Shown here piece by piece: positions 40,032 to 49,395 of a DNA stretch of 64,000 bases; the stretch's first letter is position 1; each line of letters begins with the position of its first letter. The stretch is from contig CAWEBF010000010.1 of the NCBI GenBank assembly GCA_963807235.1, forward strand, positions 112,157 to 176,156, given 5' to 3'. The DNA comes from CAWEBF01 sp963807235. Lineage in GTDB: Bacteria; Acidobacteriota; Vicinamibacteria; Vicinamibacterales; UBA2999. The translations under genes and the position numbers were made by a program. The notes beneath the pieces were generated by a model that was given only the letters and a program-made list of their open reading frames with translations, did no database searches and had not been told where the DNA came from.

Positions 40032-40994
40032 AGCTGGGCGTGTTCACGCCGGTCTTTGGCGGCCTCGACGTGGACGCGATGCTGGCCCGCGTGCGCGAGC
40101 TGCGGCACGTGCAGGCTGTCGAGCTCGGCACGGGGTGCTGGCCGGGCCACGACCACCTGGACCTGACGGCGCTTCTCGACAACGCCGGCGCTGCCGGGGA
40201 CTATCGGCGGAAGGTCGAGGACGCGGGGCTGACGATCAGCGCCCTGTCGTGCCACGGCAACCCGCTGCATCCCGATGCGGCTCTCGCCGCACGCGCCGAC
40301 GATGTGTTCCGGCGCACGGTGCGGTTGGCGGAACAGCTCCAGGTGCCGGTCGTTGTGACGTTCTCGGGCTGCCCCGGCGACCGCGACGGCGCGCGGTATC
40401 CCAACTGGGTCTCCACCGCATGGCCTCCCGAATGCCTGGAGCTGCTGGACTGGCAGTGGGAGAAGAAGGCCCTCCCGTATTGGCGCGTCGCGGGCCGGTT
40501 TGCCGGCGATCACGGCATCAAGGTGGCCATCGAAGCGCATCCAGGCTTTCTGGTCTACAACACGGAGACGGCGCTGCGCCTGCGGGCCGAAGCCGGGCAG
40601 TCGGTTGGGGTGAATTTCGACCCGAGCCACCTGTTCTGGCAGGGTGTGGACATGCCCACCGCCATTCGCGCGCTGGGCAAGGCCATCTTCCACGTGCACG
40701 CCAAGGACCTGGCGTTCGATGCGGCCAACCGCGCCGTGAACGGCGTGATCGACGCGAAGAGCTACACGCGGATGTCCGAGCGGTCCTGGCTCTTTCGCAG
40801 CGTGGGCTGGGGCCACGGCGAGGCCGGAGTGGAAGCGGATCGCCAGCGCCCTGAGGCTCGCGGGCTACGACTACGTGATCAGCATCGAGCACGAGGACGC
40901 CCTGGCGTCGGTGGACGAGGGCCTGCGCGCAGCCGTGGACATGCTGCACCGCGTCGTGCTCACCGAGCCTCCCGTCACTCCCTGGTGGACGTGA
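40028..40994 (+). CDS. sugar phosphate isomerase/epimerase (frameshifted near 3' end)
   Basis: About 321 aa TIM-barrel of the IolE/xylose-isomerase type. Metal-site segments: VAIEAHPGFLVYN, GVNFDPSHLFWQG, IFHVHAKDLAF and VISIEHED. One one-base break near 40830 separates the last segment. It is coupled to the truncated oxidoreductase upstream, a common pairing in inositol or uronate catabolism. Confidence 0.8.
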
Positions 40995-40998
40995 GGAG

Positions 40999-41022
40999 GG
41001 CTCTCGGCTCTAGGCTTTAGGG
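40999..41022. repeat. heptamer array GGCTCTx x3
   Basis: GGCTCTC-GGCTCTA-GGCTTTA followed by GGG, starting 4 bp after the stop at 40994. Intermediate in sequence between the GGCTCCA array (35919) and the CCTTTAG array (22970). Confidence 0.75.
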
Positions 41023-41052
41023 CGCGGCCGTTCGTTCACTGTCACCGATCTC

Positions 41053-41094
41053 ATCCTACCCATGGTAGGATTACACATCCTACATGTTGAGGAT
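41053..41094 (+). promoter_or_regulatory. operator-like inverted repeats upstream of the toxin-antitoxin genes
   Basis: ATCCTACC (41053-41060) and GGTAGGAT (41064-41071) form an 8-bp inverted repeat with a 3-bp centre. A further ATCCTAC (41077-41083) and AGGAT (41090-41094) give two more half sites, the last ending 3 bp before the antitoxin ATG. This layout fits autoregulation by a ribbon-helix-helix antitoxin. Confidence 0.65.
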
Positions 41095-41097
41095 GCC

Positions 41098-41388
41098 ATG
41101 AAGGCCAAAGTTTCCCTCACGCTGGACGATGCGTTGGTGGCATTCGTCGACTCACAGCCGGGGGCCACTCGATCCGAGAAGGTCGAGGCGGCTCTCCGCC
41201 GGTATCGCGACGCATGGGACGACATGAAGCTCCGTGAGGAGTTGGCCGCCTACAACCCAACTGAGGTCGACCGCCTGGAGTCCGAGGAATGGCTGCGTCT
41301 CATGCAGGAGGGGATGTGGAAAGAATCCGGCGCGGTGACATCTGGACGGTCGCGGTCCCCACGTTCCCGAAGCCGCGCCCGGCGTTAG
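41098..41388 (+). CDS. ribbon-helix-helix antitoxin
   Basis: 96 aa as read. MKAKVSLTLDDALVAFVDS, then TRSEKVEAALRRYRDAWDD, is a CopG/MazE-type ribbon-helix-helix DNA-binding domain followed by an acidic tail (EVDRLESEEWLRLM). The frame continues past the toxin start for more than 70 bp into an Arg/Ser-rich end, which is unusual; a missing base may hide a shorter true C-terminus. Probably binds the operator at 41053. Confidence 0.75.
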   Translation: MKAKVSLTLDDALVAFVDSQPGATRSEKVEAALRRYRDAWDDMKLREELAAYNPTEVDRLESEEWLRLMQEGMWKESGAVTSGRSRSPRSRSRARR

Positions 41389-41648
41389 TTGTTTCGATCG
41401 ATCCGGTCAACGACCTGCGGCCGGACATCATCGTGGTTCCGATCACGACGCAGGCGGGGCCGCTTCGCATCAGCGTGCCCGATGCCCCTGCCACGACCGG
41501 TCTTCGCACGATAAGCTACGTCAAGTGCGAGGCTCTGGGTCCTCTCCACAAGTCGAACTTGAAGTCGCGGATCGGACGCTTGCCCCACTCGGCTTGGCCC
41601 GAAGTCGAGGCAGGCCTTTGTCGCATCCTGGGCATACGGGTAACTTGA
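41316..41648 (+). CDS. mazF: MazF/PemK-type toxin endoribonuclease
   Basis: 110 aa, typical length. VERIRRGDIWTVAVP opens the fold, followed by KPRPALVVSIDP, IIVVPITTQAG and VKCEALGPLHKSNLKSRIGRLP with the usual C-terminal strand. The family cleaves mRNA at short sequence motifs. GTG at 41316 was chosen because it begins directly before the RRGDIW motif. It overlaps the antitoxin frame by 73 bp. Confidence 0.85.
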   Translation: MERIRRGDIWTVAVPTFPKPRPALVVSIDPVNDLRPDIIVVPITTQAGPLRISVPDAPATTGLRTISYVKCEALGPLHKSNLKSRIGRLPHSAWPEVEAGLCRILGIRVT

Positions 41649-41650
41649 CC

Positions 41651-42457
41651 ATGAACCGACGATTCCTATTCGCAGTTGCGCTCATGACGTGGCTGGGCTC
41701 GGCCGGCGTCTTCGCCGGCCAGGAGCCGCACACCCTGTCGCCTGAGGCCGTCGAGAACGGCAGCAAGATCTTTCTCTCGAGCTGCGCCAAATGTCATGGG
41801 GCGACGGGAGACGATGTGCCCGGCGTCAACCTGGCTGGCGGCCGGTTCATTCGTGGCAACACCGACGCCGAGCTTGCGGCGCTCATCATCAAGGGCATTC
41901 CCGGCACGGGCATGCCGTCCAACAACCTCTCCGAGAAACAGGCGGCTGACGTCGTGGCGTTCCTCCGATCGTTCGCCTCGGGTGGTCTGGCCGCGGAGAT
42001 GGCAGGAGCCGCCGTGGCCAAGGCGGTCGCGAGCCTTCCGGGGGACGCGGGCCGGGGCAAGACGCTTGTGGAAGGGAAGGGTCAGTGCCTGACCTGTCAC
42101 ACCCTCGGCGCGGCCGGCGGGCGTCTCGGTCCGGATCTCAGCGAGATCGGCTTCCGGCGTACCGACAACCTGCAGCGCTCGATCCTGGACCCGCAGGCCG
42201 AGATTCGCGGGGACCAGCGGTCGGCGCGCGCCGTGACGCGGGACGGCGTGGCCGTCACGGGCCGCCTGCTCAACCACGACAACTTCTCGGCGCAGCTGCT
42301 GGACTCCAAGGAGCAGCTGCGGTCGTTCCTGAAGGCGGACTTGAAGGAGTTCACGATTCTCACCACGTCGGCGATGCCGTCCTACCGCGACCGGCTCAGC
42401 GCCGAGGAGGTCGCCGACATCGTGAAGTACTTCAGCACGCTGCGAGGCCGGCGGTGA
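41651..42457 (+). CDS. secreted dihaem c-type cytochrome
   Basis: 268 aa, intact. Signal peptide (RFLFAVALMTWLGSAGVFAG), haem site CAKCH (about residue 46) in a cytochrome-c6-like domain with GTGMPSNNLS providing Met, and second haem CLTCH (about 149) in a domain like that of PQQ-linked cytochromes (LGPDLSEIGFRR, TTSAMPSYRDRLS). GTGA overlap with the dehydrogenase makes a coupled pair, as at 35989-38506. Confidence 0.88.
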   Translation: MNRRFLFAVALMTWLGSAGVFAGQEPHTLSPEAVENGSKIFLSSCAKCHGATGDDVPGVNLAGGRFIRGNTDAELAALIIKGIPGTGMPSNNLSEKQAADVVAFLRSFASGGLAAEMAGAAVAKAVASLPGDAGRGKTLVEGKGQCLTCHTLGAAGGRLGPDLSEIGFRRTDNLQRSILDPQAEIRGDQRSARAVTRDGVAVTGRLLNHDNFSAQLLDSKEQLRSFLKADLKEFTILTTSAMPSYRDRLSAEEVADIVKYFSTLRGRR

Positions 42458-44106
42458 CGCCTCGGCGCCTCGCCTTCCTGGTGATGTGTGCGGCCGCGGC
42501 CGCGACGCTGCAGGCGCAGCAGATCTCGTTCGACCGGCTGCTCCGCGCGGACGAGGAGCCACACAACTGGCTGATGTACTCCGGCAACGTGCAGAGTCAT
42601 CGCCACAGCCGCCTCACGCAAATCACGCCCGCCAACGTCCGGAATCTCGAGCTGCAGTGGATGCTCCAGGTGCCGTCGCTCGAGAAGTTCGAGGCCACGC
42701 CGCTCGTCGTGGACGGCGTCATGTACACCGTACAGCCACCCAACGAGGTGATCGCGCTCGACGCCGTGACCGGCCGTGTCTTCTGGAGCTACACCTATAC
42801 GCCCTCGACCCAGGCTCGCCCGTGCTGCGGCCGCGTCAACCGCGGCGTCGCGATCCTTGGCGACACGCTCTTCATGGGCACGCTGGACGGCCACGTGGTG
42901 GCGCTCGATGCCCGCAGCGGGCGAGTGCGGTGGAACGTGACCGTGCAGGGCGCCAGGCCCGAAGCGGGCTACACCTTCACCGTGGCGCCCCAGGTCGTGA
43001 AGGACAAGGTGATCCTCGGCGTGGCGGGCGGAGACTTCGGGGTGCGCGGGTTCCTGTCGGCGTACGACGCGGCCACCGGCAAGGAAGTCTGGCGCTTCTA
43101 CACGACGCCTGGGCCCGGCGAGCCGGGGAACGAGACGTGGTCCGGCGACTCGTGGAAGAACGGCGGCGCGGCGGTGTGGGTCACCGGCTCGTACGATCCC
43201 GAACTCAACCTCACCTACTGGGGCCTCGGCAACCCCGGGCCGGACTGGAACGGCGACGGCCGGCTGGGCGACAACCTGTACAGCGACGCGGTGGTCGCGC
43301 TGGACGCCGACACGGGCAGGCTGAAGTGGCACTTCCAGTTCACGCCGCACGACGAGTTCGACTACGACTCCACGCAGGTCCCGGTGCTTGCCGACATCGA
43401 GTGGCAGGGCCGCCCGCGGAAGGCGATGCTCTTTGCCAACCGGAACGGTTTCTTCTATGTGCTGGATCGCGCCACGGGCGAGTTCCTGCGCGGCAAGGAG
43501 TACGTGAAGGTGACGTGGGCCAACGGCCTCGACAAGAACGGCCGGCCGAACCGCGTGCTGAACCCGACGCCCGAGGGCACGCGCGTGGAGCCGAACGTCG
43601 GCGGCGCCACCAACTGGTACTCGCCTTCGTACAGCCCGCGCACGAGGCTGCTTTACGTCTCGACCGCGGTGAACACGTTCGAGATCATCCGCAAGACGCC
43701 GGGTCCCGTGGCGTTCGTCGAAGGCCAGCCCTTCATCGGCATGTTCCCGGGCGGCATTCTCGGGCCGACGACCGGCATCGGCGGCGGCCGCACCAACCGC
43801 CGGATGGAGAGCGACGGACACGGCGTCATCCAGGCCCTGGATCCGCTCACCGGCAATGCGAAGTGGCAGTACGCGCTGACCGACACCACGGAAGCCGGCG
43901 TGATGACGACGGCTTCCGATCTCCTGTTCAGCGCGAGCCGCGAGGGCCACTTCCTGGCGCTCGACGCGAGGACGGGCGCGCTGCTCTGGAGGGCCAACGT
44001 CGGGGCCAACGTGGCGGCGGCGCCGATGTCGTATGCCGTCGGCGGGCGTCAGTACGTCGCCGTGCCGGCCGGCAACGTGCTACTGGCCTACGCGCTGCGG
44101 CAGTAG
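42454..44106 (+). CDS. PQQ-dependent alcohol dehydrogenase
   Basis: 550 aa, intact. Signal peptide (LAFLVMCAAAAATLQAQ), propeller W motifs, the vicinal disulfide Cys pair in RPCCGRVNRG (about residue 128), and PHDEFDYDSTQVP with the catalytic Asp and a second Asp two residues later, the marker used for lanthanide binding. GTG start at 42454 overlaps the cytochrome stop. Oxidises an alcohol in the periplasm and passes electrons to that cytochrome. Confidence 0.9.
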   Translation: MTPRRLAFLVMCAAAAATLQAQQISFDRLLRADEEPHNWLMYSGNVQSHRHSRLTQITPANVRNLELQWMLQVPSLEKFEATPLVVDGVMYTVQPPNEVIALDAVTGRVFWSYTYTPSTQARPCCGRVNRGVAILGDTLFMGTLDGHVVALDARSGRVRWNVTVQGARPEAGYTFTVAPQVVKDKVILGVAGGDFGVRGFLSAYDAATGKEVWRFYTTPGPGEPGNETWSGDSWKNGGAAVWVTGSYDPELNLTYWGLGNPGPDWNGDGRLGDNLYSDAVVALDADTGRLKWHFQFTPHDEFDYDSTQVPVLADIEWQGRPRKAMLFANRNGFFYVLDRATGEFLRGKEYVKVTWANGLDKNGRPNRVLNPTPEGTRVEPNVGGATNWYSPSYSPRTRLLYVSTAVNTFEIIRKTPGPVAFVEGQPFIGMFPGGILGPTTGIGGGRTNRRMESDGHGVIQALDPLTGNAKWQYALTDTTEAGVMTTASDLLFSASREGHFLALDARTGALLWRANVGANVAAAPMSYAVGGRQYVAVPAGNVLLAYALRQ

Positions 44107-44114
44107 CCGCCAGC

Positions 44115-45524
44115 CTAGCGGGAGGCGGCGCGGGCAAGCGTAGCCGGGTACGTCCCCCAGTTGCTGCTGTCCCACGGCCGCAGCATCTCCGGCGGCGAGT
44201 GGTCGATGAACCGCGCCGGTCCCAGCTCCAGATCGGACTTCGCGTCAAGGGCGGCGGCAGCCGCCAGCATCGCCTGCGGCGTGGTGGCGCTCCACGAGCC
44301 GGCGTCGAGCCGCTCGACGAGCTTCACGAACCCCGTCAGCTTTTCGAGCGGCGACTGGTTGGCGTGGCGGGCGGAGCGCACCCAGGTCGTGCGCAGCAGG
44401 TCGGCGCGTCCCGCGCGTGCCACCGTTCGCTCGTACGCCCGTTTGTAGGCGTCGGCGTCCACCGGATCGCCGATGTTGTCCACGACGATCACCGGCCCGG
44501 CAATCGCCCCGGAGTACGAGGTCAAGGTCTCGGCCGCAGCGACCGCCGCGGCGTCGGCCGAGATCCGCGGCGCCTGGGCCAGCTGGCGCAGATCCGCCTG
44601 GAGGCCCACGCCTGATTTTGCGTAGATCGCTTCGACCAGGTCCGTCATGCCCGACCGCGCGAGCAGCGCCGCATAGTCCACGCCGTGGTTCCAGGAGAAA
44701 TTGCCGCCGGCCACCACCTCGACACCCCAACGCACCTGTCCCGGGTTGGCAAAGGTGAACTGATCGGCGATCTGGTTCAACTGCGCCTCGTAGTCGTTCG
44801 GCGGCGGTGGCGCGTCGCCGCCCGTCCACCGCGGAAACTGCTCGAAGGCCGCCGCCAGCGCCAGGCGCGCACGGCCGGCCGGCGTGGCGCGAAGGTCCGT
44901 CACCAGCGCGGCCAACCGGCCGTTCTCGGCGACGGCGTCGGCCTGGCTGGCGAAGCCGACGAGCGTGAGCGGCGCACCCGTCAGCACCTTCAGTGTCCAC
45001 AGCGCGTCGAGCTTGGCGTTGAAGGTGCCGACTTCGCCGGCGCCGCCGCCGGCGCTGAGCACGGCGCCTGTGAAGATGTCGGGGTAGCGCTCCATGGCGA
45101 CGCGCGAGACGAAGCCGCCCCGCGAGTTGCCGAGCGTCAGCGTGCGGGTCGGCGTCGCGTTCCACTTCACGCTGAACAGCCGGCGCACTTCCAGGAGGTC
45201 GTCCACCGCCTGGCGGAACCGGTACGCCACCGGCTCACGCGAGATGCCCCCGATCGCGTAGCCGTTGGCCGTCATCCACCGCTCGATGACGCTCGGCGCG
45301 GCGTCGGGGTTGTTGGCGAAATCGAGGTCGAGCACGATCGTGCCGTTCCACGGCGCCGGCTTCACCACGCGGTACTTGCTGCCGTCGGCCAGCATGCCCT
45401 GGATCGACTCGGGCACCGGCGACTGCCCCAGCAGGGGTGACGAGGTCACGGCCGCCGCGGCGGTGAGTGCAACGACGATTGGCGCCAGCAGGTCGCCGGC
45501 GAACCGAGTACGGAGTCCATTCAC
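44115..45524 (-). CDS. secreted alpha/beta-hydrolase-like esterase
   Basis: 469 aa, intact. Signal peptide (VVALTAAAAVTSSPLLGQ), nucleophile elbow LTLGNSRGGFVS near residue 131, an acid in VIVVDNIGDPVDAD near 354 and a candidate His in RSARHANQS near 386. A large helical lid lies between residues 180 and 300. It resembles tannase/feruloyl-esterase-like proteins only loosely. GTG 45524 with GGCGAGGG upstream. Substrate unknown. Confidence 0.65.
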   Translation of the reverse strand: MNGLRTRFAGDLLAPIVVALTAAAAVTSSPLLGQSPVPESIQGMLADGSKYRVVKPAPWNGTIVLDLDFANNPDAAPSVIERWMTANGYAIGGISREPVAYRFRQAVDDLLEVRRLFSVKWNATPTRTLTLGNSRGGFVSRVAMERYPDIFTGAVLSAGGGAGEVGTFNAKLDALWTLKVLTGAPLTLVGFASQADAVAENGRLAALVTDLRATPAGRARLALAAAFEQFPRWTGGDAPPPPNDYEAQLNQIADQFTFANPGQVRWGVEVVAGGNFSWNHGVDYAALLARSGMTDLVEAIYAKSGVGLQADLRQLAQAPRISADAAAVAAAETLTSYSGAIAGPVIVVDNIGDPVDADAYKRAYERTVARAGRADLLRTTWVRSARHANQSPLEKLTGFVKLVERLDAGSWSATTPQAMLAAAAALDAKSDLELGPARFIDHSPPEMLRPWDSSNWGTYPATLARAASR

Positions 45525-45640
45525 GGTGTCCCTCGCCTTCCGTGGGCTGCCGGATCCCTTCAGCTTTGTGGCCTGATTATGCGATGTGTCAAAAGTGTAA
45601 CGTGTGAGAGTGTGCAGATGAGGCTAGATTTGAGGAGAAT

Positions 45641-45654
45641 TGGCAAAGGGCAAA
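45641..45654. repeat. two-unit heptamer, GGCAAAG-GGCAAAA
   Basis: Two 7-bp units in the AT-richer 162-bp gap before the metzincin gene; related to the complement of the CCTTTTG unit at 22970. Apart from this and lower GC, I see no further element in the gap. Confidence 0.4.
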
Positions 45655-45686
45655 ACATCCCATTAACCCGCAGGACCAGGACCTCA

Positions 45687-48600
45687 ATGTCGCGACCCAC
45701 ATCCCCTCCAACATTCCAATCGCGCAGGCTCTCGGCCTTCGCGTCGGCGTTGTGCGTAAGCGTGCTGTTGTTCCAGCAGGGGGCACATGCGGTTCCCCAG
45801 CCAACCGACGCGTTGAGGTTCTTCAACAACGTCTTCGTGACGGGCGGCTATGTCGTCGCGGGCGTCGGTCTGTGGGACACCGGTACCGGCACTATCGACA
45901 TGGGCAGTCCTGCCGCTCCCATGAGCACCGCGCCGGACGGCGCCGAGGTACTGGCCGCCTATCTCTATTGGCAGGTCGTGTCGTCGTCCAATCTGGACGT
46001 GATCGACGTTCACAGCGGCGCGACGTTCAACGATATGCCGCTTGGCACGCCGCTCGATTGGGACCTGCCACCAACCATGGCGGGGCTCGCGGCCACTGGT
46101 GCCTGTCCGCTTTATGGCGGCAGCGGCCAATTCGTATACACGTTCCGCGCGGACGTTCAGCGGTTTCTCGACGTCGAGCCCCAGACCGGGCGCCGTGTCA
46201 TCGACAAGCCGGGCGGGTATCCCGTGAAGCTGCCAAACAAGCCGGGGACCACCAAGACCCTTGGCGCCAGCCTGGTGATGATCTACCGGCATCCGGACCC
46301 GGCGACGCCGCTGAACTCCATCGTCATCTACGACGGCACGTTCGTGAAGCAACAGTCCGGGACCCTCTATCAGCGGCTCGAAGGGTTCTACGATCCCGCC
46401 AGCGTGCCGGGCCAGATTACCTACATCGCTGGAAGCGCGCAGAGCAGCCTCGGCGAAGTGCTGAGCCTGGAAACCGATGGCAATCCGTCGACCGCTCCTG
46501 ACACCGCCTCCGACCTGTTCGATGGTGCTGCGGGAGACTCGTGGGACAACGTGACGCGCCAGACGGCGCCGCTCACGGGCGTCGCGAAGGCCGGCGGTTT
46601 CCTCGACACCTCGATTGCGCCGCTGACGACCGGACCAGAGGGCCCTTCAGTCAACGACTGCCTGTCAATGGGGGCCATGATCTTCCAGACCCAGGTCAAC
46701 GACGGCGATCTCGACGGCCTGCTCGACAAATGGGAATCCTCCGCCGTTCCACTGTTGGATCCGAAAGGCACGGCGCTCCCGAACTTCAAGGCGATGGGAG
46801 CGGATCCAGGGCTCAAGGACGTCTTCATCGAAGTCGCAGCCATGCGCGCGGCTGCCGGCACGACGTACGGCTCGGATGCGGCGCCGATGCGAGAGTCGCT
46901 CCACTCGGTAACGGACCCGTTCGGCCACAACCACATGCCCACGCCGGCGGTCCTCGAGATGATGGGCAACGAGTTCGCGACGCATGGCGTCAGGCTGCAC
47001 TTCGACGTCGGCCATCCCGGCGTGTACCACGCGCTGGTGCCGCCCAATCTGCCTCAGGGCACGACGAACCCCTATGCGTCCCTGGCCGCCGACAACTACA
47101 TCATCGGCGCCGGCGGCGGCAGCGGCAGCGATCCGACGCTCGCCCGAGGCGGCGAACCGATCGACGAGACGGCCTGCGAGCCTGACGCCGGAGGAGGTGG
47201 ACTGTCAGTTCCCCGAGTATCCGGGCACAGTCAGCTGGAAGCGTGGCTTCCAGCTCCATAAGGAGATTGGTGTTCGACGCCAACCGGAAGGACTCGTTCC
47301 GGTTCGGGCTGTATGCCCATGCGAAGGCCACTCCCAAGTCGCTGTTGCCATGCGAGGGCGCCGCCGGCCCGGCAGGCTTCGACGCGATGGGGGATTGTGC
47401 CAGTGGCAGTCCCAATCCGTTGGTTCACGTGCCGTCCGGCATATCAGGGACCGCCGACTATCCCGGCGGAGGAGACTTCCTGATTACGCTCGGCCTCTGG
47501 GACAACACCAACTTCGTCGGCAGCGACTTCGGCATCGCGTCCACCACGATGCACGAGCTGGGGCATACCTTCGGCCTCGGGCACGGTGGCGACGCGTTGC
47601 CGAACTGCAAGCCAAACTATCTGAGCGTCATGAACTACCTGTTTCAGCTGGGTGGGCTGGTAGACGCCGACGGTGTGCCCCACCTCGGTTATTCGGGCGC
47701 CGCCTATCTCGATCTTGCCGAAACCAGCTTGAGTGAAACCTACAGCGTGCCAGGCCCGTTCCGCACCAGCTGGTATGCCCCGTGGTCCGCCGGTGATGCG
47801 GGAACTCCGGCGAAGCGGTTTTGTAACGGCCTGAAATTTCCCGAGGGCACGCCAGCGATGGCGCGAATCGACGGTGGTGTCGCAGCACCAATCGACTGGA
47901 ACGCCGACGGAGACACCAACGACTCCGGCATTTCCCAGGACGTCAACTTCGACGGTGAGCCCGACGCCGAGCTTGGCGGACCGACCACGGCTTTGACCGG
48001 CTTCGACGACTGGGCGTCGCTTCGCCTGAACCAGGTCGGCAGCCGACGGAACTTCGCCGGGTTCTCGATCGGGCCGCTGGGAGTCCAGTTCCTTAGCGAT
48101 GGGTCGCAGTTTCTTGCCGACGGGTCGCAGTTCCTCGCCGACGGATCGTGGCTGCTGGCCGACGGGTCGCAGTTTCTCGCCGATGGCTCCGTGTTTCTCA
48201 GCGACGGAGCGGAACTGCTGGCCGACGGGGCGGAGCTGCTGGCGGACGGGTCGCAGTTTCTGGCCGACGGGTCGAAGATTCTCGCAAACGGGTCGCCGTT
48301 TCTCGCCGATGGGGCCGTCTTGCTCGGCGATGGCCATGTGCTGCTCGCCGACGGATCAGTGTTCCTGAGCGACGGGGCGGAATTTCTGGCCGATGGGGCC
48401 GTGTTCCTCGGGGACGGGATCACGCTGCTTGCCGACGGGGCCGTGTTTCTCAGCGACGGATCGCCGCTGCTGGCCGATGGCGCGGTGTTCTCCTGGGCCC
48501 TCAATCTCAGCGAGCCGACGCCGCAGTCGGCGGCCGAGGCACAAAACACGCCTGGGCCGCACTCGCTGACGGCAACCGTCATCACCGATGCCGGCCCAAC

Positions 48601-49369
48601 GTTCGGGCGTGTTGCGCTGAACTGGGAGGCGCCCAATACGGGCGACGTGTTCCAGTACAGGATCCTCCGCTCCGCGGGCAACGTGGTGACGCCCGAAACC
48701 GAAACAGAGATCGAGAACAGCCCCGTGACCGGTTCGATGACGTCAGTCGTGGACACCGAGGTGCTGCCGAACGGCGAGTACACCTATGTCGTGGAAGCCG
48801 TCCTCAGCGACGACGAAGGGACCGTCACGCCCCGGTCCAATCCACGGACCGTCACCGTGTTCAATGTGGCGCCGGTGCTGATCGCCTTCCAACGCACCGA
48901 GACATGGTTGACCACCAGCACCTCCAACCGGAAGTTCGACATCAAGGCTCAGGTGCTGCGGAACGGCGTGGTGGTCGCAGAGAGGGAAATCACCGACATC
49001 ACGGTGGGCCTGGGCAGCTCGTTCAACAAGGCGGTGTACACACAGATAGAACCGCTGATACCAGCCACGGCGTCGGCCTTCACGACGCAGGACACCCTCA
49101 GCGTCAAGGTATCGATCAGGCTCTCGCCGAGCTCTGGAGGAGGGAATCAGGCGAGCGCCGAGGCGCGGCTCTGGTACAACACCTCGGGGAACAACAGCCG
49201 GCTCCGTGCCCTGCGCGCCGGGACGGCCGTCAGTTACAACTTGGTCACGGGGTTCAAGCTGCAGCAGACGCCGACCCAGGCCCAGGGCGGGTCGCAGTAC
49301 GTCTCTCTCAACGTAAGGAAGGGTGAGCCGTACCGAGAGTTCGGTGTCTGGAGCATAACCGGGCCCTGA
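45687..49369 (+). CDS. large secreted metzincin metalloprotease with heptapeptide-repeat array (frameshifted)
   Basis: About 1225 aa. Signal peptide (LSAFASALCVSVLLFQQGAHA); an N-terminal beta domain (residues 35-310); a calcium-type NDGDLDGLLDKWE near residue 350; the zinc motif HELGHTFGLGH at about 622-632 followed by Met-turn SVMNYL near 650, which define a metzincin; 19 copies of a 7-residue LADGS repeat at about 801-933; then a fibronectin-III-like domain (RVALNWEAPNTGDVFQYRIL) and a C-terminal beta domain. Frame changes near 47185 and 47262, where the protein also looks shorter than a continuous domain should be. Probably secreted; export signal at the C-terminus not evident. Confidence 0.75.
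48089..48487 (+). repeat. 19 tandem 21-bp repeats coding a heptapeptide (F/L)L(A/S)DG(S/A)x
   Basis: Exactly 399 bp. Every unit keeps Leu at position 2 and Gly at position 5, almost always Asp at 4 (one unit is ILANGSP). Position 7 varies (Q, W, V, E, K, P, T). Such a strict period suggests a solenoid with one short strand and a DG turn per unit. Codons vary between units, so the array is old or under protein-level selection rather than a recent DNA slippage product. Confidence 0.95.
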
Positions 49370-49395
49370 GGCACCGTCGGCCGGTCGGCCGCTGG

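Noticed and set aside
48089..48487. CRISPR-like array
   Set aside because: Units are contiguous 21-bp coding repeats without spacers and stay in frame within a protein.
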